This document shows positions 1 to 12,400 of a stretch of 64,000 nt of DNA, in pieces. The notes beneath the pieces are model-generated. The model was not told the DNA's origin. It searched no databases and was given only the letters and a program-made list of their open reading frames with translations. Both the position numbers and the translations under genes were made by a program. The DNA lies in assembly GCA_000310025.1 (NCBI GenBank), contig FN649729.1:62001-126000 (forward strand). The letters are read 5' to 3'. How positions within the stretch are numbered: the first letter of the stretch is position 1; every line of letters begins with the position of its first letter. Origin of the DNA: Ectocarpus siliculosus (taxonomy: Eukaryota > Sar > Phaeophyceae > Ectocarpales > Ectocarpaceae).

Positions 1-133
1 TCTTTTGATGTAACGTACTTGCTACTGTACTGGTGTTACACTGTCGTATTGTCAGATGAACGCAAACCTTGCTGTTCTCTTTTAATTTTTTGCACTTGCA
101 CTGCTGTACTGTTGTGTTGTGTTGTGTTGTCAG

Positions 134-3100
134 ATCAACGTGAAGATCGAGGAGATCAAGGACCTCCGTTCTGCTCACCGCGCCAAGCTCGACCACTGGT
201 AAGCCTGTATGGTATCATACCTCACATATACCCTACCTCATTGCACTCAGATCAGATCACGTTGAGATTCAGATTGATGGCTGTGGGTCCAATTATGGGT
301 ACCCACCTTGTTGAAGTCTTGCTTTTATGTACGAGATAGAGACTGCTTGCTGTGCAACGTAGGGAAAGAAGTACGAAGGGCGTGAGAGATAATTACTATT
401 AGGCTTTCATGAATTGAAGTGTATCTTTGTCGGAGGAGGAAGAGGGTGTGTTGCTGGAGTTGCTCTTTCAATATCAATATCAATATCAATATCAATATCA
501 AGATGGAGACTGGTGGTTGAGTGAGTCACCAAGCTAGAAGCTAGAAGCTGGAACGAATTTAATTTACTCTCGCTCGTTTGATACGCGAGGGTTGATGACA
601 TGTTTCGTGCCTCTGCCAGTCTAGGTATTAATTGGCACTTAAACTATCTACTCTTTCGACACAGCGGTGCTCAGAATCGCTCGATGTCTTGAGATGAATT
701 ATCTCTTCTTTCTCTGTGTTGATGTGTTGATGTTGATCAGTCAGCATTCGTCACCGGCAGGATAGACGATACTAAGTTCAGGAGGCGTGTGTTGAGCAAA
801 ACGTTGGCTTGAGGCCGTTCGCCAAAACAAAGCCGTTCGTTTCTTTAAGTCCAGCCCAGCCCCTCTGGAGTATGAAGATTTTGTTTTTAACTTTGTAGTC
901 TTGCGTGGCTGTGGATGATGATGTTGCAGGTATAACTGCAGGCGCGAGCGCACGAAGTTCAAGAGAGCTTTGCACAAGGCGGAGTGGTTGGAGAGGGTGG
1001 CGGCGAAGAACGCTCACACCAAGGCGCTCGAGGAGGAGGAGGCTAAGAAGATCCCGTACGAGGTGTGGTATGTTACGTGGGCGAGGCGGACGTGGTCGCG
1101 CGAGAATAGGGCACACCATTGTGTTTAAATCTTTCCGGAAACCCTGCCCAATACCTTGGTACGATCAGTAGTAGTACGAGCTCGCGACAGTGCGACAGTT
1201 CTGTCTCAAGTTGGATATCCCTCACCAATTTGTGCCATTTGGTGACGGAGAATTTTCTGTCCCAACCTATACTACCCACCAATTACCGCCATTTTGTGAC
1301 GGAAATTGTGTTTGAAAGGACCCATGCGTGTCTGCGCTAATCCTAATCCTACACCTAGGTTAGGGTCATGTGCAGTTGGTGCATACCAAATGTCATCGGC
1401 GGGAAGTTGGGGTTCAAATTGATTAAAAAACCCATGGGTATCAGGTGTCCTTCTCTCAAACCACGTGGCTACAATGCATATGATACTGTAGTACAGCAGA
1501 GGCTGACTAGGAAGGTCATGAGACAGAGGCTGATCAAGGAATCCGGATGGTTTGTGTTCAGCATCTGTGACATGTGTTCATGATATTCGATATCCTTGGG
1601 GCGCCCACCACACGGTTTCTCTGCAGCGCACCACCAGTTGGCTCTGTTTACCCTTCCGTGTCACATGTCACACGCTACGTTTGATCCATTGCACCCCCCC
1701 CGCCGCCCTTGCAACCACTCCAATGCACTCTCGTTCGGCTGCCTTACATGCATTCCCTATCGGCGGAATTCGCATTCCATCCATTCCACGACACACCCGT
1801 TCGCGCCGATGTGTTTCATGTAGTGTAGTGTACTGTGAAACCATGGCCAAGCTGCTAACCTCTTGTCCTCTCCCGGCTTCCTCTTAGAACTGTGACCTCA
1901 ATGTGCTGTTGTCGCTGCTGTCGACATCTTTGTGCTCTCGGATGGTTCTGCTAAAATATACGTCGGGCTGCTCTTTGCCGATGGCGTGCCGGTGATGATG
2001 ATGGATGATGGATGATGATGATGGTGGTGGTGGTGGTGGTGGTGGATGGATGGATCAGTCGGAGATAGTGTTGTGCGACACCCTCGTCTCCTACCTGGAG
2101 ACCACGTTCATGAACGTGAAGGGCGAGGCGCCCAAGGTTAGTGGCTACAGTACTGCAACCCAACAACAAAACGCAGCAACCATGTCTACCGTGCATGGTA
2201 TGTATGTTGGCGATGAATCGCGACTGAGAAATGTTGTTGTGCGCCCGAGATTTTGTGGTTGCGTGTTTGTGTGTTCGTGAGTTTTTTATGGTACAATAGT
2301 GCGCTGCGGTCACGTTGCGTTCAGGTGTAGAGTGTACAGGATGCCGTATGATGTCAGACCCGAGACATGAGGGGCCAGGATGAGAAGGCAACAGACATGG
2401 TGGCCTAGGCTTGGGTACGGTTGGGTACACTTGTGGTTTGGTGACTGCGGTTGGCGTTGCTGGGTCGTGATCCATGTGTCTCCGTGTCTCCATGCCTCAA
2501 GCCGGACGTAGGTGTTGACGATTTGCTTGACTATTAGGCCGTGCTACCTACCACTGTAGGAGAGTATTTTGTATTCATAGGGCAAATGACATTATTCCCG
2601 TTCACATGTTCTCTCCCCGTATATTTTCGTAGAACTAGCTCGTTGCCAACATGTATGTCGTTTTATTCGTGACGCCTGTTTTTGTTCTTTTTTTGTCTCG
2701 TGCTGTTGTTGCTGTGTTCGTGTTGGTGGTTCCGAAGGCGGCTGCCGTAGTGGCGCCGCAGGCAGCCACCAACGATGAGTTCAAAGGCATGAAGATGGTC
2801 ATGAAGAAGCGGCAAGACGAGGAGTTCATCGTCATGGGAGGCGGCAGGAAGAAGGGAGGTGGCAAGAAGAAGGTACCAGCGTTGGGTCAAGACACTTCAT
2901 AACGCGGCTGTCGATTTTTGTTTGTAGAACAGCAGTAGCTTACCTTGTTTGGCCGTTGCTTACGGAGAATGCATCGCTTCTGTCACCTGTAGGATCAGTA
3001 CGGAGAATACTGGATAGACTTCCATACTTGTGCTGCATTAACGTATACCAGTAGTCAAGGGTTACACGTTCTTTCAATCACTTGTTTACCTGGTACAATT

Positions 3101-5862
3101 TTTTTTTTTCAGGCCGGCGGCAAGAACGCTGCGGGCGGCAAGAACACGATCGTGCATGCCATCGACACCATGGAGAGCTTCTCGATGCTATCAATCGCCC
3201 CTCCCCCGAACAAGGTGAGGCGACTCAAGACCCCTACCCCTCATCCATCGCTTTGTTCACTGACACATTTGTTGTTGTTGCCGCTGATTGCCGAGGGACA
3301 CTGAACAAGGCAATATCTTTCGTACGAAATCACATCACTGCTCGTTTTGTTCTTGCACGGTCTCTCGAGACCATGAGCAAGGAGCCCCGGTTACCGTTGC
3401 TGGCGATTTTACATCTCTCAATATATCTCTCATTTTCTAGGTCGTTGGTTGCAAAGGTTTCATCAAATTCTGTGGAATGGCTTGACCACTCTTTCCTCTA
3501 TCTCGCTTCGCTCTCTCGGTCGTTGATTGCAAAGGTAAAGGTTTAATCAGCTTGTGTCACTGAAATGACCACTGTCTTATGTTGTATTTGTTTTTTGGCA
3601 GGCGGCGGTGCCGGATGCCATCAAGGCTCTCAAGGAGAAGAAGGCTTGGTTTGCCGAACAGCCCCGTCCAACCGCCACCACTGCCAAGCCTGCCCAGGTC
3701 AGGGAGACGCTCCGTGTTGCTTTTGCAATGTATTGCTTTTGCTGTTGCTCCTTGGGCAATGTCTTGGTCGTTGTAGCGTCTATACCCTAGGCCATGTTTC
3801 ATCCTCATGGCGCCGATCATGTCATATCCTTGCGTCCGGCTTCCGCACGCTATGTGCTAGTAGTAAGATGTTTAACACAAGTAACTACTATTCCTGATAT
3901 CACATCCCTCAAGACTAAGACTCCCTCCTCGTCTGTCGCTCACAGTATGGTAGTGGCTTGCTTGTGGCTTGTGATGCTTGTCTTAGCCTTTCGTGGCTCC
4001 TTTCGTCCTCCAAAGCCCCTCCTCCTCTCTCAAATGTTGGGGGGTCCAGAAACTATATTTTCCCACGTCTTACCCCCCCCCCCTCCCCCTCCCCCCGTTT
4101 TACATGAACGCCTCACCGAACCCCCCAACACCTTATGTTGCCTGGATCGATCAGGTGGGCGAGAAGTCGAAGAAGGCTGCGAAGGTGAAGGCGAAGGCCC
4201 CCGACATCAACGACGAAGAGTTCCCCGGTCTGCCTGGAATGGCTTCCAAGCCTAAGACAGACGAGGCGGGCGATGGGGAGGACGGGGGGGAGGGGGAGAC
4301 CGCCAACGGCGATGCCGATGCTGCTGGGGACGGTGACGGGGAAGACAAGGCCGAGAAGGTGCGTGTTGAATGCTCGCTGTTGTTGTTTTCGTTGCTTTTG
4401 ATCGTGCTGTTTTTGCTTTTTTTTTGTCATGATGTTAGTGTTGCTGTTGTCGCCACTGTTGTTGTTGTTGCTTTCGTTGCTTTTGATGGTGCTGTTGTTC
4501 CTTTTTTTGTCATGATGTGTTTATTGTTGTGAAGCTTGGTGGTGGTGGTGGTGCTGCTGCTGCTGCTGCTGTGGTCCTCGTCCTCGTTGTTGTTGTTGTT
4601 GTCGTTGTTGTTGTTCATGGCGATGGCCATATCGCTCATCTGATGGTACTTTATTCTGTGGGTATTGGGGGACGGTCATTGCGGCATCGTGGGCGTTTCT
4701 GGCTCGCGACACGCGCCTCTGCCGCTTGTATCACAACATGAGGTGTTGTGCACGCACTTCCAGCCAGGTCTCCCAAACCCTGGCGGTTGCTCCGTCTTTT
4801 GCCGCCACCCGCCCCGCCCAATGCAAATACTCACACCGCCTGCCCCTGCATTATCTCTTCTCTGCCGCCATACCTACTACACCTCTACGACGAGCAGGTG
4901 GCGCCCCCCACTGCCGCGAGCATCGTGGCCAACGGGGTGACCGGTAAGGCCGCCGCTGAGCCCGAGCCGGCTGCCGAGGAGACCCCCGCCCCCGCTGAAG
5001 ACGCGCCCGAGGCGGAGGGGGCCAAGGAAGATGGGGAGGACAAGGTACAGTACACAGTACAGTACAGTGCGTGTGTTGCGGCAAGGCAAGGCGAGGCAAG
5101 CGCTGCTTCCAGCCACTTTCTGAGTGTCGTCTATGTAGGTCGACAAAGGGTGTTGTTCGGAGCCGCTCCACAGCCCATGCCGGGAGATTCAGTGTGATAC
5201 TGAAAAAGTAGCAGCAGCTCATGGTTTTTACGATCAACCGTGTACCATCTTGGCTCGCGTGAGCAGTTTTTATGCAAGTTTTCCCGTAAACGAATACTTG
5301 AGAATCACAGCGAAGAATAGCTTGATGGATTGATGGAGTGGCTAAGTGGTTCCTCCTGAACGCCTTCCCTTCCTCGGCCGGGTCGAACGAGTCCACGCTA
5401 CTGGACTAGACTAGGCTCGAGGTCGCTTGTGCCCATGGAATGCATACTGTACAACGACAGTGTAGGCGTTGTTTTCGCAGCGAACGAAATGAAATGCAAT
5501 TTTGTAGTCCAATCGTCCGGCCTGCACCGAATCAAACGATTCATGATCAGCTGTCGACCTAGTAGCCACCACGGAACAACCCGAATAACCGACCCCCCCT
5601 TCTACCGTCGGCGTGCTGATTTCGCGTCCCCACCCCCATTCTCCGGAAGACCGCTGAGGTGGTGGCTGCGAAGGAGGATGAGGAGGACGCCGCAGCCCCT
5701 TCCGCAGACGTTGAGGACAAGGAGGCCGAGAAGGCGGAGGAAGCAGCCGACACGCCGGCGGCGGCCGAAGCCGAAGCGGAAGTCGCGAAGAAGGACGACG
5801 AGCCTGCTGCCTCTGGGGAGGGCGCGGAGGAGACCAAGGAGGGGGGTGCCAAGGAGGAGTAA
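134..5862 (+). CDS. Bfr1-family (nuclear segregation protein-like), 5'-truncated by window
   Basis: Exons read from splice sites and phase: 134-198, 930-1062, 2059-2136, 2762-2872, 3113-3214, 3602-3697, 4155-4358, 4898-5044 and about 5650-5862 (stop TAA 5860-5862). All junctions after the first are phase 0. They give about 382 residues; the N-terminal exons are left of the window. Seen: a charged helical stretch (KIEEIKDLRSAHRAKLDHW, then KALHKAEW-like helix), the block IPYE-SEIVLCDTLVSYLETTF, then EEFIVMGGGRKKGGGKKK, then SMLSIAPPPNK-AAVPDAIKALKEKKAWF, then a long Ala/Glu/Asp/Lys-rich acidic tail. This order matches the Bfr1 family: coiled coil, iPyE-CdqLIsYL block, Lys/Gly-rich linker, then a pPts..vp..lekLkekK block. 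Bfr1 proteins associate with polysomes and mRNPs in fungi. The starts of exon 4 (2762, or an upstream AG) and of the last exon (5650 or 5659) are uncertain. Confidence 0.75.
469..501 (+). repeat. CAATAT hexanucleotide microsatellite
   Basis: About five tandem copies of a six-base unit (caatat) in the first visible intron of the Bfr1-like gene. Confidence 0.9.
1993..2052 (+). repeat. ATG/TGG trinucleotide repeat next to a splice acceptor
   Basis: GAT/ATG repeats run into a (GGT)n tract that ends a few bases before the CAG acceptor of the Bfr1-like exon at 2059. The purine/G-rich run takes the place of a normal pyrimidine tract. Confidence 0.85.
4377..4620 (+). repeat. TTG/TGG/CTG trinucleotide-rich intronic tract
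   Basis: Interrupted runs of gttgttgtt, ggtggtggt and gctgctgct fill about 240 bases of the intron after the Bfr1-like exon that ends at 4358. The long hydrophobic or Asn/Gln-rich reading frames over it are repeat translations, not genes. Confidence 0.85.
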
Positions 5863-8800
5863 CGGCAGGGGGCGCCGCAGATGGTAGCGAAGACCCCCCC
5901 CCGCGCGCTTGGGGTAGGGCCGGGGCCTCGGGGCGAAGGATCTAAGCTGGCTTTTGTTTTGGCAAAGAAATGCAGTGTTGCCTAAATGCTCGTATAGGTG
6001 GTGGGCACTGTCGTATCGTGCTTGATTGGGGGGGGAGGGGGGGTTGTGGCTCACCTTCGTGTGTCTGCTGTGCTCTTGAGTTTTTGCGGTGATGCGATTC
6101 AAATCGCCGGAAAGTTGGGCAGGTTGGCTATTGTACGGCGGTGTCAGCGACAAGGCGGTTGAATGAACTGAAAATGAATCCGTGTCCTTACGAGGAAACT
6201 ACAGCAGACTCATGCTTTGTTTTCCTAGAAGCTTCCTGGAAGTCTCCTGGGCGGTCGGCCGTGACGGGGGTGCCGGGATGGCGGGTAACCAGTCTGTGTA
6301 TTGTGCTTGGCCCTTGAGTGGATAAAAGTTGTGTGTGTAGGTTGTTAGGAGAAAGCAAGCAAGCAAGAGAGGGAGAGGGAGATGGAAGCTAAGGGGAGGA
6401 AGGGTGCACCGTGATGTGGGATAGCGAGTGGTGGGTCAAAACGTGTGACGAGTACAACGCCATGATGCCGTATGTGGTAGGCGTCGAAGTTTGTCTCTCG
6501 CGCAATCGGCGGGCACTGCTGGCATCCAAGTTTGTGTGCAAGCAGCGGGCTCTCTCCCTGCCCAGGGCAGGTGGGTGGTGCGCGGAAGGGAGGAGGGAGA
6601 CACTGCTTCATTGCCGCTCCGCACTGTACTGCACCATGAACAACCGCCCTCTGGTTGTATGTGCAGTTGGCAGTGGCACTGGTGCCGCGGCTTGCAGAAG
6701 TGATAGTGGTCCGTCTGCCCATCGGTAGCGCGTTGGATGCTGCCTGTAAGCAACGCTCAAAGGCTGGTGGAGGGCTTGATACGATGTCGCTGTCGAGGAG
6801 ACATTTAGATGATGACCAGGCGTGGTGCTCGTGGTCCGCTACAGTTTTTTTTTTTTTTTGCCACATGCAGGCGATGCCTTTCCAGCGGGAGAGAGGGACG
6901 GGTGCGTACGTTCGCTTTCGTCCTTCTGTTCAGTTCGAAAGCAGACGGACAGACCTGCAAATCACGTCGAACGTATTTAGGTCGCGCCTCCGTTTTTGTT
7001 GTATTTGGCTTCCCCAAAGTACTTGGGGGCGCGGCCTGCCTTGCCCCGTCTAGCGCCGCACCTAAACCGGAACCAACCAGTGCTCACGTGCAAGTTTAGA
7101 TGTGCACGGTGACGGTGGCGCGGAGATCTCATTGGTGTGTTCGTTTGGAGATGTTGGAGGTGCGAGATGTGGGTTTGATTCTGGCGCGGTTTCCTCCGTC
7201 TCTCATGGCTGCTGTTTAGCTGCGCGAGGCTTTGGTCTGTAGCTCACGCTCACCTGGCACCCTCTTGAGCGCGTTGTGCCGACGAAAAAGTTTGAAGGAC
7301 AAAGCCGAAAGGAGGATTGTAGCGTAGTGTAGCAGGGCACAGCAGCAGTAGTGCGTTGGGGCTCTCAGATTCCCGGGATTTGGATGAGAGCCTCTTTGTG
7401 CTGCGAGCGGAAAAGGCAGCGGCTCGCTCGTCTTGCCACAGGGCGCGTTGCGACTCAAGTGTCAGCACCGTTCAAGGGACGTACTATTAGTTATAGACAA
7501 GGGCGACCACCTTGATTAAACCGGTGGGGATATTCGTTTATGTCTCTTTTTTTTTTAGGACGGAGTGGGGGGAAGGTATTCGACCCCTCTCGTTTGTCTG
7601 GCGATGAACCCTTCGCTCCTGTTTGTCGCGCAATCCCTTGTTTCCCGTGGTACTCCCGGCTGCTGCTCATCATCTCGTGATCTGGTCATCTTGCTCTCTC
7701 TCTTCGTTTTAGTCCTATAGTCTACGTTTCTTGATATTTCCGGTGTGTTTCTTTGAGGCGTGGCCGGAGCATTGCTTCGCCTGTTGATTTGTCTCCTCTC
7801 GGCATTTTGATTTTGTGCGAGAGGCAAGGGGGGGGGGGGGAATTTGACTGTTGACTTGAGGTTATTTGGATTGACTCGATCGATCGAGTGTGTGATAGTT
7901 TTCACGGGAGGTGGGGGGGGGGTCGTTTCGTGATGGATGTGTGCAAGGGAAGATGGGGAGGCTCGGGGGGGGAGACCAATAAAAAAAAACGTAAACGAAA
8001 TCAAAGGTGAACCGTTTTTTTATGCCAGTCACAAGGACGTCGCGATGATCCCGGCCTCCTGAACTTCCCATCCATGCCAGACAATAAGACAAATCACGCG
8101 ATCGAGCGACGAAGGACAGAAACGGTGGTTGATCTTGCGATATAGCCTATCCATGCTTCTACTTGCCTGGCCCGTCATGTTCCATACTTTTGCCACTTGC
8201 CACGTTGTGAGAGCGGCGTGACGGAGGGTGACCAACGACCAACAACACCATCAGGTCCCTCCCGTCCTCTCTCCGAAGGCTTTCTCTCTTCTTTGTATCG
8301 GGCATGACATGTGGTACACTGTACATGGCTTATCCCACCCGCGGGGGGCATTTATTTGCACCGATCGACGCCTTGTACGCACACGAACTAAACCACCATT
8401 GTGCCCATGGTATTTGACCATTTTCAACTCTGTGATCGACTGTCCATGGTTTTTGACTGTCAACTACCGTTGTATGTGATCGACTTGGGTTCCACTTCAT
8501 TACCACATGGTATTTCGTATCTCGAATCGCGCACGTACAGCACCCACGAATCTCGGTCCCACAGGGAAGTCCTTATTATATCTACAACATTTGTCTGTAG
8601 CCACCCCGTAAGGGCTAGGCATTCGAGTACTAAACGACAAGGTTGCCAACACGCGCGCGTTCCAAAGCCGTGGTCTGTGCTCGTCCTACGGGCGGTACGC
8701 TCTCTGATACATACATACATTCGGTCTATGTGCATGCATTGCAGTATTGTTCAAGGTTTACAAAATAACCACACCGACCGCCCTTGACCTACATACACAT

Positions 8801-9483
8801 GTGTACCTGGCGCCAGGCTGGGACACAAATATGGAGAGCCCGCAATACTCACGGTAGTACAGCACTGGTGCCTTCCCAATATTTCCATCGTGATTTACGA
8901 AAAGGTCCCTTCTCTAACCCCGGATGTCTGAAAGGTCCCTTGCGCTAGCAGTTCCCGGTTATGAGACGCCGTAAGATTCATTGCACTCAGGTCTACTCGT
9001 GGCGGGAGGGATAGCACCCGCTCCGCCTCAAAACTGGTGCGTCTGCAAAGGAGAGTATAATGTCGTGTGATTGTTTGCGAGAGCGGGAGGTAAGGGCGTG
9101 CGTGGTCAACTTTGTTTCGAGCCTTTCGGGGAATGCCGTGTGTGCTGCGGTGATTGATCCTGTTGAACAGGATGATACACCGAAGTATTACTCCTGTAGG
9201 TTTAGACCACCACAGGGAGCAACGGCCCGTCATACATAACAATGACCGACGGTAGGTCACGGAGTCGGCACAACGAAGCACAGGAGAACTACAGAAGTGC
9301 CTGTCTGTTGTGTATTCCCTCTGTCTGGTTGTTTGTTGTTCAAACCAAGTTGTCATCACGTACCACGAACCCTAAGCGTGCGTCTACTGACAACACCTAA
9401 AGACTTGTTGCCGCGCGCTGCTCTGTCTCTAAAACAAAAACAGTACTTTCCGTGACTTGTCTCTGGACACGGTTGTTTGGGAA
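5863..9483. other. Convergent intergenic region; no gene recognised
   Basis: Lies between the 3' ends of the Bfr1-like gene (+) and the giant C2 gene (-), so it should hold two 3' UTRs and polyadenylation sites. Long homopolymer runs occur (poly-T near 6846-6860 and 7544-7557; G runs near 7830, 7910 and 7965). The open frames here lack recognisable motifs and splice logic. I see no RNA gene. Confidence 0.6.
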
Positions 9484-12400
9484 TTACCTGTGGAGCTCCT
9501 TGTTCGCGGTAAACCCCAAACGCCTCTGCCCGTCAGAGGTTGCAGGTCTGTCCCCCCGAGATCGCCGTGCAGGTGTAGCAACGGACATGGCCCGCACTTT
9601 GCGCCCCCCCTGCCATCGCTCTCCGCGTTCTTTCTCTACCACGGACTCGCGTTCGAATTTGACGTCTGCACCAGGACACGACGAGCTGCTGCGCGCAGTT
9701 TCACTTCGACGCTGGCGGTGAGCACGCCGTGGAGACACGAACGTGGGCTGAGAGCGTGGCGAGGGTGGGCTTGGGAAGTCCAAGCCAACCCGGGCGAGGA
9801 GGGCGGCAAAGGGGCCTTGGTGTCCGGTGTCCGGTTCGACGGCATCAAGACCTAGCGCTCGACGAAAGTTTGCCGGAAAGTGACGTCTCAGGTCCTGGTA
9901 GAGATCGCCCAAACGTTCCAAGGAAAGTGCATAGGAAGTACAAGTATTGTTGTTGAAACACGGTGCGAACTCAGGCTTGCAAGATTCTTTGTCTCCTTGG
10001 ACACGTCTGATCTTTCAAAGGATTTGCTTTAGAATGGACCTAACCAATGGCATACCAGACTGGTTCTTCACAAGAGTCGCTGCCTTCCGCTTCCTGAGAG
10101 AGCGTATAATGGTGCTATCAACCAATCAAATGTGAACAGTTGTCCATGGGCACTGTATGGCCAGGAGTAGTTTATGGGCGCGAACCACCCCGTCGGCTTT
10201 GCCACGCCCAAGTCCTTCAGGTCCACGTAGTGAATTTTCTCTCGCCCTCACACAAGTGTTGTACTACGGTACCGACCGCGGTATCCATGCACATGCCTTC
10301 TGCAGCTGACGTCTTCTCTGCCGAACCTCTTCTGGCTCGCTATTCCCCCCTGTCAGCCGCTCCAGTTCCTCGGTCCAGGTAGCGAACACGAATGCTACCA
10401 GATCGCGAAGCACAACACTTCGGTCTCCGTCTTTGTCCACGCAGCGGAGCAGTAGGTACGCCTGCTTCCTGTCGAAACCGCCGGTCATAGCCCTAGCACG
10501 GGCGGAATACCGCCTCTTTCTCGTGAGCGCTTTGACGAGAGACATGAACTCGGACACAGAGACCTGCACGTGAACGTCCGCATGGACAGCGGACGAACAA
10601 ACCACGGTGAGAGAGGCCGAGGAGTTACACCATAAGGCAGAACCATAACCTATTCTATGCGGTATATTATATATAGTGTCAGAAGGTTGTACTCAAGAAC
10701 TTGCAGCTTGTGAAACAAGCGTCAGTATTCGTCGACAAGAACGAGATCGGCCTGCACGTACGAACAACCACCTAAGGTCCACTTACTTACCTTCCCGGTG
10801 CCTCGTTTATCAAAAGTAGATATGACGCCCCCTAAGGTTGCTCGGCACGTGCGCAAAGCATCCGCGATACCCAGCACGAATTCCCGAAAATTAGATATGT
10901 CTTGTGTTGCGGATGTTTCCCATCCCGATGTCGCCTCTGAAGAAACCAAGCTGCCTTTGTCGAAACTACGACCAGGCTCAAAATCGAATGATTCTCCCTC
11001 GAACTTGCGCTGCTTGCTACCACCCAACGCGCTCCTAGGAGTAGTTGGTCGGCGAAGGAGAGGGTGAAATCCGAACGCCTCGAAAAAATCGCCCGGGTTT
11101 AGGAAACCCTGAGTTCGAAGCCTGGGCAGGGAATCCAAAAACAATTGCCATTGCTCCCATCGCATTTCAATTTTCAGGAGCGAGCGGATGCCGACCTCGA
11201 GTCTGTGCCGTGTGAGCTTCAAGCCGCGTGCTGTGCCGGAGCTCTTCGCCCCACCTTGTTGGAACGAACATAACTCGTTGAACAGTAGTCGCGCTCGTTT
11301 GTTCCCACGGTTCTCACGATTTTTTTCGGCAGTACCTCCACCAATTGACGCATAGTCAAAATCGGCACCATCAATGCTGTCGCTTTTGGCCGTGCTGCCC
11401 CCTTCCGAACTACCCCACCACGCTTCTGGGTAATCGCCCGTACTTTCGACCCGCTCGCCCTCTCCAGTGTTTGTGTCCTCCAACAAGGCCGCGGTCGCCC
11501 ACATGGCCGTCTGCACCACTTCGTGTACCTCGGACGTGGTAGCATTTGCTGGAATGCATATGTGCCGCTTCCGGTTCTTCAATTGCGAGACCCCGGTCCT
11601 CAATTCCGGCGACCCTTCGCCGCCAACCTCTTCGGTTACGAACTCCCCACGAACCTCCTTCATGGTAAGAGCAAACGCCTCCTCGTCGGGCGAGAAGCCC
11701 GATCGGGAGCCCGCAGAAAACCGTTCGTCCTCATGGGTGTCCTCTGTTTGCTGCACGCCTTGCCCAGTACCCCTCTTAGCACCGGCTTCTTCGCCAGGTG
11801 GCGACGGGGGGATCGGTGTGCTGTTAGTTTTCTTCTCTTCAAGCGTACCCGTTGTTAACGGTAGCGGGTCCTCCTCTCGATCGACTCCGACGGCTGTGCA
11901 CCCGGTTTGCCTGGAACGGTTGGCTGGGCTACCGGCTTGAGCGTCCTTTGTATCGCTCGACCCGGTCATTACACCGAGAGTTTTTCTGGCAGCGTAGGCT
12001 CGTGGTGGTGGTGATGTCTGTGGCCGGTCCTCTCTCGTCGTATCAGCCTTGTGGTGGTGGTGGTGGTGCTGCTGCTGCTTCTTGCTGAGCTTTTGCATGT
12101 GACGCAAAATCTTGAGGCGATGCAGAGAATCCGATATTCCTAGACCCTCCTCCAACAAGACATCCGTAAGGTCGCACAAAACCAAGCCGTCTATTGACGC
12201 ATCCCGAAATTTGTGCAAGTGTTGTGGGAGCTGCATATCCTCCGACAGCCAGTTCAAGACGTGCCCTACCGTCCACGACGTGATATCTTCGGGAAGGACA
12301 TACTTTGCGGTCTCGTTTCCCTCCGTCGTGTGATGAGGTGCCGGTGTTGCTGGCCTGTTGGGCCCTCGGCTGACATCGACGCTGTCCTGCGCTCGACTGG

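Noticed and set aside
4400-4640. Hydrophobic and Asn/Gln-rich frames at 4427-4741
   Set aside because: They are translations of TTG/TGG/CTG repeats in an intron.
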